Source: Thelephora terrestris (lineage: Eukaryota; Basidiomycota; Agaricomycetes; Thelephorales; Thelephoraceae). Taken from it: a stretch of DNA of 64,000 bases. Shown here one piece after another: positions 25,301 through 37,654 of this stretch. Position numbers and translations under genes: made by a program. Position 1 is the first letter of the stretch; the number at the start of each line of letters is the position of its first letter. The notes under the pieces are model-generated. The model ran no database searches. It worked only from the letters and a program-made list of their open reading frames with translations, and was not told where the DNA came from. The stretch covers positions 248,001 to 312,000 of the forward strand of contig WIUZ02000020.1 in the NCBI GenBank assembly GCA_015956445.1, in the 5' to 3' direction.

Positions 25301-25863
25301 TCCACGATCCTACCCACATATTCTTCAAGCTTTCTCGACCGGTGGATCGTCCCGTGGAATCTAGCGAGCCCATCCTCCCGATTCTGTACGTCCATCTAAT
25401 TTTGCGATTTACACGGGAACTGACCGAAGATTTAGATATAAATATCGCGTTGCCTCCGCCGGCCTTGTGGACGGGCACGATCCCAAAGGTGAGAGCATGG
25501 AGTTGGCTGTTTTCTTTTTTGCAAGAGTCCTCACCGGGCCTTCAGCGTACCTGCGAAACGTCATGCACGTGAACATCTTTTGCGACCTTTGTATGGAACA
25601 AATCCGGGGACAATGGTTCCACTGCGTGTATTGTCCCAGGGATTTATGTGGTCACTGCGAAGAGGTGGACGGACATGATAGGTCTCATTTCTCCCTGGTC
25701 GCGAAGGCACCGGTACGTGCTTGCCTGGTACTATTCGATCTTTTGACTGATTTGAGCGTATCTTCCACAGGTGGATATGAATAAGTTCTATCGTTTCACA
25801 GGGATGTCTGCGGAGGAGGCTAGCGGGCCTCCCATTATGAAGTATCCAGTGTATTATTCGTAG
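22304..25863 (+). CDS. PB1 and multiple ZZ zinc-finger protein (NBR1/p62-like architecture)
   Basis: Starts at ATG 22304 ([12 protein letters not shown]). Exon 1 (22304-22450) and exon 2 (from 22514) join in phase 0 to make a PB1 domain: [17 protein letters not shown], then [19 protein letters not shown] and DLDEAISYF, the last two forming the acidic OPCA motif. A Ser-rich linker of about 300 residues follows. Then come at least four ZZ-like fingers: [18 protein letters not shown] (about 23650), [18 protein letters not shown] (about 24180), [18 protein letters not shown] (about 24560-24690, split by an intron) and [18 protein letters not shown] (about 25070-25180). A last one is [18 protein letters not shown] (about 25580). 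The gene ends in [10 protein letters not shown]1 plus ZZ is the layout of selective-autophagy receptors, but I see no FW domain, UBA or clear LIR, so a receptor role is inference. It is convergent with PHF5A, 92 bp away. Confidence 0.8.
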
Positions 25864-25955
25864 AGTTTTCTCGCATATGTTGTGAAAATCTTTGTAATAT
25901 TATTGTTCGCGGAAAAGCATTGTCTGGGTACACAGGGATAGAAACAGGGGGTGGG

Positions 25956-26535
25956 TTAACCCTTTTTGAAACCTGAGATAGAAAAGTTATCAACTTCCTC
26001 GCATCGTGTTCCCAGATTTGTTCAAACGCACCAAGCCTGCGACGCTCGTAGAAGAGGTCCGTTCGGCTTGCCCCCAGATTGACAATCTTTGGACAACCGT
26101 CTCGGTCCTTTTCCAGTCGCGTACATTCCGCGCAGTAGTATGCGTCAGAGATACCTGTGAATCGGCAAAATCAATGCGAGCACGCGGATGTGGAGAATTC
26201 AGCACGGACCTGGCGAACCACAGATGATACAACGCCCTCCGTAAGTGCCGAAGTTACATTCATCACAAATTCGAACGAGAGTTTCAGGTCGGACGTATGA
26301 GTCGCACACTGGGCTAAATTGGCCGAAAGGGTTCAGAGGGAAGACCAGGGACTCGGAAGATCGTGGTGGTGAGTCGCGTACCATTTCCCGTCGCATTTCT
26401 CGCATAGTCGGCCGATGGCTGCACAAGGAGGGCCAAACGGCGTTTCAGAAGGATGTTTGGGGGCGTGAAGAAGAGAGTCTGACCTATGCCGGGTTGGCGT
26501 CTGCACATTATGAGATCTGGATGATGTTTCGACAT
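25956..26535 (-). CDS. RDS3: Splicing factor PHF5A/Rds3 (SF3b subunit)
   Basis: A very conserved small zinc-knuckle protein of the SF3b complex of U2 snRNP, in the nucleus. Five exons on the minus strand. Exon 1 is 26535-26484 ([17 protein letters not shown]). Exon 2 gives [12 protein letters not shown], exon 3 [20 protein letters not shown] and [16 protein letters not shown], and exon 4 [20 protein letters not shown] and [20 protein letters not shown]. The last exon is 17 nt (25956-25972) and completes GFKKG-stop, matching the family C-terminus. All CxxC pairs are present and the length is about 110 residues, as expected. The exon 3 acceptor after TTTAG (not the nearer CCCAG) keeps the CPVC reading. 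No damage seen. Confidence 0.95.
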
Positions 26536-26712
26536 GCTGAGGGGAGTGGCGGACTCAGAGCGATCGTGGTTTGTCAGCCGATCATTCAGCCGTTTTGGTG
26601 TCGCGTGCAATGATGGTGCATGCTCTACTCGCGACGTGGTTCTTTGTGCCAATTTATTTCCGAAAGGGACAGGACGGCTGTGTTACATATCTCGAAAATT
26701 CGAGGATCGGTA

Positions 26713-28130
26713 CTACGGCAAGGGGTTCGGGGAAACCACGAACTTGTGCCTATGAAGTACGCATCTCATCATCTCCATGAAATCCTCTCGCTTGGACTTC
26801 GGGACCCAATCGCTCGCGTCAAGGAGTAGTTGAAAAGCTAGCTTGAACGATCTGCGATCCGAGGGTTCTTCGTGTATTTTCTCGACCAGAGGGCCTCTAA
26901 AACAAGGCTCGCTCAAAAAGCGCTCCAGGAAGTTCTTGTCCTCGATTTCCGCCGGGTCGTCTGTCTCGGCTGAAATGCTATAGTACGGCTTATCGCCGAA
27001 CCGACTGGCCCAGTGGGAGCAAGACATTGAAGCGACATGCTTAGCACTCGAGTGGAGTGGGACATCCTCGAGAAGCGTCTGTATATCCCATTCCGTCTCC
27101 TTGGAAGAATGACAGCTATCCACGCCCCGGAGCCACGATGATAACGGGTTGGGACGGATCATGTGGATTCTACCCTGGTCGTCTTTCCCCATGCAGATGC
27201 AGATGAAGATGAGGCACCAGGAGAAAGACTCGGCGTCGTATCGGTAGACATGTGGGGCCTTGCGCTTGTACCAAAAGTTGTCGAATATGTCCAGAGCCAT
27301 GAACGGCACGCTTCCGATGTCGTAACTTACACCCGGCTTCCCCTTCTGTCTACCCAATCGAATGGAGGCGAGCTCTTTGTGAACCTCCTCTTTTATGACC
27401 GGATCGTACGCCAGGTTTCCTCCGCTGGCCTCCTTGCGCTCGATTCCCACGTCCCACGGTGCCCCGGAGTGACCTGTCACCAACTTAATGCCACAGAATA
27501 GTGCGAGAAACTTGAAAACTCACAAAAGAAACAGGTTTCCTCGTCCAGATGCTTGATTTCCCCCGGATGATGCAGCGTAATGACCCGGAGCACCCGTGTG
27601 CCATTAACGTATAGACAGTTGAAGTGCCGGATGGGGGTATATAAGGACGTTGAATGTGGGGGATTTTTATCCTCCAGTACCTTTGGGATTAGGTGATCCT
27701 CCGCAAGGGTGTTCTTGATCTCGGCTTCCCCTGCCCCGTCGACGAAGCCTGTCTTACTGACCCGTGTCCCTTCTAGGGGGGGAGACTTGGCTTCTTTGGT
27801 ACCCCCTGAGTCCAGATTGCGATCCTGACCGTCACCCTTCGTGGCAACCATGATCGTTGAGCGGCCAGTCAGACTGGCTCTGCCATAGAGAGGGTCACCG
27901 TGGAGAAAGATTGTGACCGTGTCGTCCATGAAAAGGGTGTACACCTACTGGTGACGGTCTCCTGTTGGGTAGATGAGGAATTCTTGAAACCAGGCGAACA
28001 AAGAAAACCTGGTGCCTAATCGAACATTTGGATGATAAGGAGTCGATAGGGGAAGATGACTCAAGGCTTCGTTTGGGTGGCGAGAGATACCATTGCCCAA
28101 AGTCGGACCCACCAAATGTGGCCTCGGATT
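26713..28130 (-). CDS. FunK1-type kinase, copy 2, divergent pseudokinase
   Basis: Two long frames joined by an intron near 27483-27530. The upstream part reads TIFLHGDPLYGRASLTGRST, equivalent to the PYQDP...LVGRST block of other copies, and GTRVLRVITLHHPGEIKHLD. The downstream part has VPFMALDIF, YRYDAESFSWCLIFICICM and a C-terminal helical tail ending FVVSPNPLP. Further 5' sequence to about 28130 (SLFAWFQEFLIYPTGDRHQ) aligns weakly with the FTAFKESP region; possible N-terminal exons (VGPELHQQDC near 28650) are uncertain. The catalytic HRD is replaced by ERKEASGGN and the DFD metal-binding motif is absent, so catalysis is unlikely. It is the most divergent of the five copies, yet its two long frames stay open. 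It could therefore be a working pseudokinase rather than a fossil. Confidence 0.6.
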
Positions 28131-29160
28131 CCATTCCTTTGCTCCCCTATTATAAGTTGTTTTTCTTACGCCTTGGACCTCGACCAGGCCTGCATTTGCT
28201 TACGTACCATGAAGGACTACAGTAACAGTTTGGTCGAATCTAGCACCTGTTGAGGTTGCATCATTTTTGCCGTGACAGAGTTTTGTTCCCAATAGTATTT
28301 CTCCGAGCCCCGGGTGCAATTCGGTGAGTCGGCGAAAAATTTCTTCGCCTCCAGGCTCCAGACGTGTCAGTCCATTGGAAAACAGGGGGGATTCCTGGTT
28401 TGCACATCGCGGAATTCCCTTTGGTCTGGTGTTCCTGTAGTGCACTCATTGGATCACTATTGTCTGGATCCTTTAGGACACAATGCTGGAGTCGTCCGAC
28501 TCACCGCAGTATCTAGGATGAGAGGCGTTGACAGCTGCCACGTGGGGTGCGGATGTTTGATTCCATCACCTGATCTTCGACTATCTTCGATCAAGGGCGT
28601 GATCTGCAGGCTGTATCAGCTATACAATCCTGCTGATGCAGTTCGGGACCAACGACTTGAATGAAGATACCCATGAGTAATATGGTGATGTGTACAAATC
28701 CCATCGTATTGCTGTACCGGCAACATAGCGGGTGGGTATCCTCTGGCTTTCCTTGCTTTGTGTGTATGAGCAGTCGGAACTGCTTACATATCAGGCTCGA
28801 ATTCTGTCGCTCGGCGTGTGTAGAAATTCGTCTGTATGCGTTGAAAAACAAAGTGTAGTGTGGCGTTCTGATTGCGACGCTACCCACCCATCTCCGACTT
28901 TACGACAGCCGCTGACACCATCAGATACATAAGGTAATGTGGCATTTTTGGGGGGGTTATGGTTGGCCAGCGCACTTCAGAAAAGGTTCCCACCGAGACA
29001 GGTATGCGCCCCTCTTCTGACCGCACTTTTATTTCCCCATCCTCCACTTCGTTTCACCCGCACAGGCCACTCTCTTCAGTACACCTAGTGGTATTAAGGC
29101 GTACTTCGCTGCTGATACACCTGATCAGGTCGTGGAACGTTGAGTGAGTCAGCGTGTGTT
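28131..29160. other. Spacer between FunK1 copies 2 and 3
   Basis: No intact gene. Minus-strand frames may hold degraded N-terminal exons of FunK1 copy 2. An AT-richer part (28640-28860) has no recognisable coding content. Confidence 0.4.
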
Positions 29161-29375
29161 CCCTGAACTCACTCTCATCGGAGAATCTGATGGCATGTTT
29201 TGGTTGCGTTTTGAGCCGTTCTGGCTTCACGAGACCCCATAATTCTCTCGAAACTCTTGACGGGGCCTCAAAATATCTGTCGATCCTGTATGACGGCCTC
29301 ACGGTATTCATCTGGCATTTGTTCAGATCGGGAGAGAGCCTAGGTTTGCATATTGCAAACCTGCGGGGTTTAAGA
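29161..29375 (-). repeat. 3' flank shared by FunK1 copies 1 and 3
   Basis: The reverse complement of this stretch matches 21154-21310, downstream of copy 1: shared blocks are 'taccgtgaggccgtc', 'acaggat-gacagatatt' and 'aggcc-cgtcaa'. The duplication unit that spread these kinases therefore extends about 150-200 bp past the stop codon. Confidence 0.75.
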
Positions 29376-30840
29376 TCACTCTACAGGCTCATGGGACTTT
29401 ACAAACTTGTACTTATCAAGCACGCGGTTCACCAATTCAACAAGAATGGGATCGGACCTCGGAATCGGAGCCGGACTGCTAGTACCGAGAACATAAAACA
29501 TTCTCCGACAAACTCGCCTGAACCATTCACGATCTGAGGGTTCTTCGTACACCCCAATCTCCCGAGGGATACAGGTAAATTCTGCCCACGGGCTACCCGA
29601 GGACGTATCAACATCCTGCACGATCGGACTCATGGCTAAGTTTTGATCCCAGAACCGCTTTAACCAGAGGTGGCGAAGCTCCGCAGCGAGGTGCGTGGAG
29701 CTGGTGTGAATGGTAGCCTGCTTGAGAAGGGAGTTTTGCTTGGAAGCTCTACAGTCTGGAGCAGGGCCAAACCATGGTGACAAAGGATTGGGGGAGATGG
29801 TGAAGATTTCACCGTGTTCATCCTTCGTCATGCAGATGCAGATGTAAACGAGACACCAGGCGAAGGATTCAGCATCGTGTCGGTAGAGACGCTTGACCCG
29901 GCCCTTGAATGCCTCCTCGCTGAGTAGATCCAAAGCCATGAATGGTCTATTCCCGGCGTTATCCTTTGCCCTCGAACTTCCCTCCTGCGTGGGCAATCGA
30001 GCCAGGTCAAAGTCGACAAGAACTCCCCGTTTCGTCTTCATGTCGTACATCAGGTTGTCTAGGCGGATATACCTGCGCCGAGCTCCCCTCTGCCAGAGTG
30101 CCCAATGACCTACCAACGGGTGAGCGCTGAGGATGGTCTAGAGAATAAAAGGACAACTCACAGAAGGAACAGTCTAAGAACGCAATTGGCATGTGTTCCT
30201 TGTCCAGGTACTTGATCTGCACCAGATGATTGAATATCGTTCCCCGAAGCCCCCACCCGTCGGCCGCCTGGAGACTGAGAAACTGATGAATGAGTCTCGT
30301 CATGTCCAAATGTTCCGGCTGGCCGATGGTTGTCGGGGTATGATCGTTCACCAGGCTGTTGGTTTCTCCGATTTGCGTTGCATAGTACTTGATGACATCC
30401 ACCTCGCTGACCCGTGTTTGCTCTGGCCAGAAGAACTTAGCAACCAAGTCGTTGGCTCTCTGAATCCCCTCATCCTTGCCTCGCTCTTTCGCCCTGGCGA
30501 TGGCCTTGCTAGCTCCAGCTACGCTTGTCGAACGGCCAACCAGGTTGATTACGGTGATGGGGTCCTGGTAGGGGTAGATCTTGATCAGAACTTTCTCGGT
30601 GAAGGTAGCTTCAAGGTAGATCTGTTTGCCCAGTTCCCCTGCTTGCCCGATGCACGAACCCTCGAACGCGGTGAAGGGTCCCCAGCGCGCCATATCGAAT
30701 TTCCAGATGATCAGAAGGAAGAAGATGCTTGATGATGTCCGACTCGAAGCCCACTGATCGAACAATTCATTGCCTGTCCGACCACGTGTTGCAGATCGTG
30801 CATCCTGAGAAATCGACTCCTGCGTCAGTTGCGCCGTATG
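29376..30840 (-). pseudogene. FunK1-type kinase, copy 3, 5'-truncated
   Basis: Closest to copy 1. Frames 30765-30182 and 30130-29376 are joined by a short intron beginning GTGAGTTGTCC after LDCSFC. Visible blocks: MARWGPFTAF, IKIYPYQDPITVINLVGRST, NDLVAKFFWPEQTRVSEVDV, IAFLDCSFC, GVLVDFDLARL, NRPFMALDLLSEEAFKG, YRHDAESFAWCLVYICICM and the C-terminal YKFVKSHEPVE. The N-terminal exons present in copies 1 and 4 are missing: similarity fades at about 30800-30840. The catalytic loop reads RRRYIRLDN where HRDIS-DN is expected, although DFD is intact. The remaining frame is open, so it may still give a short protein. Confidence 0.7.
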
Positions 30841-31057
30841 AAAAATTGGAGGGTGCGAACTTTAGTAATCGTCGCTGGATTGATTTTCTCCGACTGGCCG
30901 GGGTATATTGCTTGCGATTTTACGGTCACCCGGAGGGAGTTCAGAATAGGATTAGCGGTATAGATTGGCAAAGGAAACCAAGAAAATACCGGTACAAGTC
31001 CAGGAAAGCACTTGATCTACATGATGAACGACGAAGGGTAAAAGAGGTTAGCAGCCG

Positions 31058-31814
31058 TCATTGAGTCCGTAAAGTGATCTGATGAGCCGTCACAACGAAC
31101 GGTGACCAAAGCACCCTCAACATGTCTTGCCGTCCTGTGAGCCTCACGTTCTCTTTCAACAAAAAAACCATGTCCACCGACAGCCAAGTACCCTCGAATA
31201 TTGTGTTGAAGTTTAGTGTCACGAAATAACTTGTGTCTGGTAGCTGTAGAACGTCGATTGTGGCATTTGAGGCGGTTTCTGCAGGTGGGGCGAACACGAT
31301 CCAATGACTGAAGGATGAGAGTGTTTGAATGATGCTTAGATGGCCTTGCAAGGTACCCGTGTTGCATCCAACCAAAAAATGGGGTAAGGGAGAGCGGGGA
31401 CCTGAGATATATCGGCAGGAGAAGGTTGAGCCTGATGCGTAGGCACCTTCGAGAGCCAGACGGTCCTTGTCGAAGGTGATGATATACCTGAGCGATGGGT
31501 TAGATCCAGACGCCTTTCTATGATGCCACGAACCTCTTCGCAAACAGCTCCACGATATTTCGGTAACAACTGTCGCTGACCTCACCCCCGCGAGCGCCTG
31601 GACTTGGGGCTGCTTCCGGGGGGACCCTCACCGACGTCGCAGAAGACAATTGCGATGGGGGTCGTGTAGGAGGTCGCCCCGTCACTGAATGTCGCGGAAC
31701 GGTGTTTGACGCCGTCGAAGTGTCGGTGACGGCTAGTGAATGGCTGGGGGACTTGCCCCTGGCTGATTTTCGCGCGACTTGAGTGGAGCCGCGAGACAGT
31801 GGTCCTTTTGCCAT
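31058..31814 (-). CDS. Hypothetical protein, low confidence
   Basis: A Ser/Thr/Pro-rich N-terminal frame from ATG 31814 (MAKGPLSRGSTQVARKSARG) overlaps a second frame (to 31058) with a more ordered composition (SLRYIITFDKDRLALEGAYA; HWIVFAPPAETASNATIDVL; SYFVTLNFNTIFEGTWLSVD). An intron near 31500-31570 could join them, but I cannot fix its borders. No family recognised. The second frame alternates hydrophobic and polar residues as a beta-rich domain would. It could be a real gene or two unrelated open frames. Confidence 0.35.
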
Positions 31815-32450
31815 TCCCTCGTTGACCGACGCGGTTGAGGCAACAGTACGGAGATTCGAGTTCGCATTTTTACATCATGCGGTGTATGTAATTGCACTTG
31901 GAGTTGGGAGACGTCAAACGCGTTGTGTCGCGGGAGAATCACTGGGAAACGGATCAAAGATCTCGGCGTGATTTCCCACACATTCACCGCAGTCCGTCGG
32001 CGCCTCCGGTCTCCGGAATAAGACGGAGCTCAAACGGGGAAGGCAGCCAGCAAGATGGCCACGACGCACAGGTCGGTGGTCCATGGAAATTAATTGACTG
32101 CCTATCTGCCTTTGGGAGAGTGACTCATGTCGCACACAAGGTCAACACGCGGCCAACGCGTGGTCCTTCCTTGAACCGACCCTTTCAGGAGTTGCTATCC
32201 TCCATGATCAGTACGCCTTTGTGCATAGCATGGGGTGCACTGGAAGTCAGAAGCGCGTTGACCTGCTTAGAATTGCTCTTAAAGGATCCATTTGTTTGGC
32301 GGTGTGAAACCCTTATGCGTGATAGTTGTCACGGACTGTGACGGACACAACAGCCACCTTGATAGCGCACCACTCAGTCTGCCCGCTCACTTGCTCCACC
32401 CCATCCCTTCCACCCAACGACCCGTATCCCATAGAACCTCCGCCACGACG
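31815..32450. other. Intergenic region upstream of UBC6
   Basis: Contains only frames without recognisable content. The right end (32340-32450) is C-rich and pyrimidine-rich and is the probable promoter and leader of the E2 gene. Confidence 0.5.
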
Positions 32451-33607
32451 ATGGCATCCAAAGCTGCCAGCAAGAGAGTGCGCATCAGCCCATCTTACGT
32501 CTTCCCGCGACTCCTGTTGATCATTTCCCCCCTCAGCTCGCCAAGGAATACATTCTCATGCAAAGAGAGCCACCCCCCTTCATCTGGGCCGCGCCTGATG
32601 AGAAGAACATCCTGAACTGTTCGTAACATCACCTCAGTTGCGGTTTTTGACTGACCTAATCTCCGAGTATAGGGAACTACCTGATCGTGAGTGGCCGGCA
32701 GCCCAAACGGATCCAAATTTCGTACGATCTCACTACTCGACCTCACAGCGTGGCCCTCCAGATTCACCTTTCGAAGGAGGAGAATACCATGGCGTTCTGA
32801 TGTTTCCGCCAGAATACCCGTTCAAGCCGCCCGGCATCAAGGTATGTCCAAACGATCGACCACACGACTCGTTTACATATCGTTTCTTCCAGATGCTCAC
32901 ACCCTCCGGACGCTTTGCACCTGATAAGAAGATATGCTTCTCCATGTCTGACTTCCACCCTGCTTCCGTAAGTACGCCACTGAAGACCTTCTCTTAACTT
33001 GAAACCCACTCCGATTGATAGTGGAATCCCGCTTGGAGTGTTGCAACAATGTCCGTGTCCCCGCCGCTATACCACCCTTCCGACGCGTGTGCTAACCCTA
33101 CCGCCCTTCAGATTAACCGGCTTGTTGTCCTTCATGTTGTCGGATGAAATTACCACCGGGTCTGTGAACACGACCGACGCTGACAAACGCGCCTGGGCTC
33201 GCAAGAGTCATTCTTATAACGTTCAGCAGCGCAAGTTCAAAGAGGCTTTCCCCGAGGTATGTGATTTTCTCCCCAGGTTCGAGCAATTCCTCATGGCTCC
33301 GCAGTACTGTACTGCCGCAATGCGTGACTTGCCCAACATGGGTGAGTCGGCACGAGGGAAGTCATCTGATCCAGCGCCATCCCAGCCTCCACAGCAATCA
33401 ACGCCACAACGCATCGCTGAACAACCCCGGGCTGTCCCTGCGCCCCAGCCAGCTGTGTCGTCGTCTTCGAAGGCGGAAACAAAAGCCGTGGCCGAGGCTA
33501 GCTCCAGTGATGCTACTGGTGGTTGGGCTGATGTAATTTGGCAGAAGTGGAGGTGGGGTCTTTTCATCGCCATTGCTGTGATCGTTTCCAGGTTGTCTTC
33601 CTCGTAG
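32451..33607 (+). CDS. UBC6: Ubc6-type (UBE2J) tail-anchored ubiquitin-conjugating enzyme
   Basis: E2 enzyme of ER-associated degradation, anchored in the ER membrane by its C-terminus. Exons start at ATG 32451 (MASKAASKR) and join across five to six short introns: [104 protein letters not shown]. The catalytic Cys is in [12 protein letters not shown]. The usual HPN of E2s is absent and replaced by TPSGRF, which is diagnostic of the UBE2J/Ubc6 group. A Ser/Pro/Gln-rich linker follows, then a single membrane segment [19 protein letters not shown] at the very end. A possible 20-nt 'intron' after AFPE is not needed, because the frame is open through it. Confidence 0.95.
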
Positions 33608-33957
33608 TAACTCTTGCATGACCATCTCTCCCTCCGGCTTTGGAAAACTGTAGGCGTGGTCTCATTTTTTGTCACATATTTCTCTACTACCTACCCTCAT
33701 TTCCGTTTCTACTCGGAGTATCAGTAGCTTCGCACAGCTCTCTCCTTAACTCACTACGCTTGATTCATGTTTTCCCACTCTATCCATATAATCTGTAACC
33801 TCTCCACCTGGACTGTCGGGTGAGGAAGGTGTATCGTGATTGGTGGGGGTATCCGGAAGCACCCGCTGCCGCATATTGGGCGACGTCGGATTACAAACTC
33901 TTCGGTCATCCTTCGGATCCTAACACCACCTCTTCATTCTCTCCGTCATCTCCCACA

Positions 33958-35839
<1,882 letters not shown>

Positions 35840-36440
35840 AATGAGGATCCTCGTCGTCCTTATTTCCCTGCATAACCTCTCCCTCATTCCCGCTTTGAGA
35901 TTTGTTTAGTGTAGCTTCTTTTTTTGCCTGCAATTATGAGTGAAGCTAGTTGATAAGACGTTTGGGACGTTGAATGCAACTGGCGGGCCGTGGTCTAGAC
36001 CCTGGGCGCAGATGATCATCATATGAGAATAGGTCTGGTAAACGCAACAGTAATACGACCCACCTGGTGGTGACGGGATCAGTCGATGTTACGGAAAAGG
36101 ATCCGTGCGGATAAACGGGACATTGGGTGCGTATTCCATGCGCCAATGGCTTATAATAAGTAGAGCGCTAAGGTTCCGTGGAACGTCTCAATCGAAAACT
36201 TTGGTCTCCCTAACACGAACCAATTTCGAAATCGCCGCCCACATGCAAAATTCAAACCTCTTTGTGCTCGCCGTCATCCCCGCCGTGACTGACGCTGTCC
36301 TTTCGGGTTCCATCTGTTACGTTCGTCGAAGGGAACCTCTTACATCTCATCTCGTACACTGCTCTACAGCCTCTGCCTCGAACTCCTAGTAAAACCATCG
36401 TCGTCGCTAGGGTAGAGAGAGGAATCGACCCGCAGTAGTG
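35840..36440. other. Intergenic region, LPD1 3' side and next promoter
   Basis: No gene recognised. A short plus-strand frame (36105-36389) has no supporting features. A T-rich segment at about 35910-35935 follows the LPD1 stop and is a plausible 3'-end region. Confidence 0.5.
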
Positions 36441-37045
36441 ATGCCGGAATACATGGACGCTCCTCCCCCTGTTTACACCGCTGGTCCGAAGAACGGGGTG
36501 AACGGTACTAACGTAGGTGGAGCACTGAACTCATTCGTATAGAAAAGCAAAAAACGAATGTTGTATGCATCTAACACTCCCTTTTTGAATTGTAGATTGG
36601 ATCAAACGTGCAAGAGACCGTCGCGGCCCTCCTAGAGACGACGAAACAATTGCAGGATTGTCTCAAGAAGTGGAGTGTCGGAGGAGCGAGCGATGAGCAG
36701 GTCAGCGATGTGTATGTGGATTTTGGGACCAAGTTCAACGCGACGGTTACCGCGTTTATGAGTCTTGGGATTGACATTTCGTGAGTCAGACCCGCCTTTT
36801 CCGCCTCTTCCGGTGAAGCAGACGCTCAAGCCCGGTTTTTTGGGGACAACAGGGATTTGTATTCGATTCCGACGGACCTTAGGGTGCCTTTGGAAGATTG
36901 CCTCGGTGAAGACGCCTCGTCGGCGGTCCTTGAGCTATACCTCCCGCGTATCAAGCAAGTCATTTACAGGTTGCTGATTGGGTTGAAAGCCAAGCAGGAG
37001 CCGTACCGAATCGCGATCGCGGGGAAAAAGAAGGCTTCGCGGTGA
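36441..37045 (+). CDS. Small protein with Bud6/Aip3 N-terminal-type domain
   Basis: Three exons: 36441-36512, 36596-36780 and 36853-37045, with introns of 83 and 72 nt, giving about 149 residues. After a short N-terminus (MPEYMDAPPPVYTAGPKNG) almost the whole protein matches the N-terminal domain of the polarity factor Bud6/Aip3: LLETTKQLQDCLKKWSVGGA, VSDVYVDFGTKFNATVTAF, SDLYSIPTDLRVPLEDCLGE and LYLPRIKQVIYRLLIGLKAK. The C-terminus is basic (GKKKASR). In Bud6 proteins this region precedes a long coiled coil and the actin/formin-binding part; here the gene stops directly after it, and the next 600 bp hold no Bud6 C-terminal sequence. It could be a dedicated small adaptor or a split gene. A role in polarity is inference from the family. 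Confidence 0.8.
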
Positions 37046-37654
37046 GGACGAGGCCATATCTATCAACTGTCGGGTTGCCATCATGCTGTCGTTAGTCCTC
37101 CTTGGTTTGAATTGTCTTTCCCCATGCCCCCGCGTCTTGTCTGGTTTATGTTTTCTTGCATACCTTATCTCTCTTTGTACGCTTCCAGTGTGTTGTACTT
37201 TTCACGCCGGGTCCTCATTTCTTATCAATAAGAAAGCGTTGGTTTCTCCGTTCATACCGCCTTCCCCAGCTTTGCATTTCCCTCGGGAGGGATGCGAACG
37301 GGATTTTGTCTTGTAGCTCGCTGCCTTTTGATCGAGAAAGAAGCGCAATCGTCATCCTATACGCCGTACCAAGAGAAAGACCGATCCTCCTTCCTTCCCT
37401 CTTCAGCCTCATCTACAGCCTACGCCCCACCGTTGACTTGGTCCATTTGCAGAGCCGTCTGGGTGGCGCATATATGCGCCAGCGGTACACTCGCTTCATA
37501 ACTCGCACCGACACCGACTCGGAGAGAGATAAGGCACTTCTTGCACTGCAAACCAGGTGCCGACACCTAGGCCTGATCACTGAATTCACTGTTTCTGGAG
37601 GTCTTACCCTCGGGTCCATAGGCCGGCTATAAACAATTAATATCAACCAAAAAG
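37046..37654. other. Intergenic region upstream of the TORC2 subunit gene
   Basis: Pyrimidine-rich, open in several frames but without recognisable protein content. It contains the promoter for the BIT61-like gene; a TATA-like 'ctataaacaatt' lies at about 37627, 28 bp before the start codon. Confidence 0.5.

Noticed and set aside
26713-28130. FunK1 copy 2 as a plain pseudogene
   Set aside because: Although HRD and DFD are missing, the two long frames are open, so a working pseudokinase remains possible; it was kept as a coding region at reduced confidence.
33257-33276. 20-nt intron in UBC6 (GTATGTG...CCCCAG)
   Set aside because: Too short for a spliceosomal intron, and the frame is open through it with a sensible sequence.
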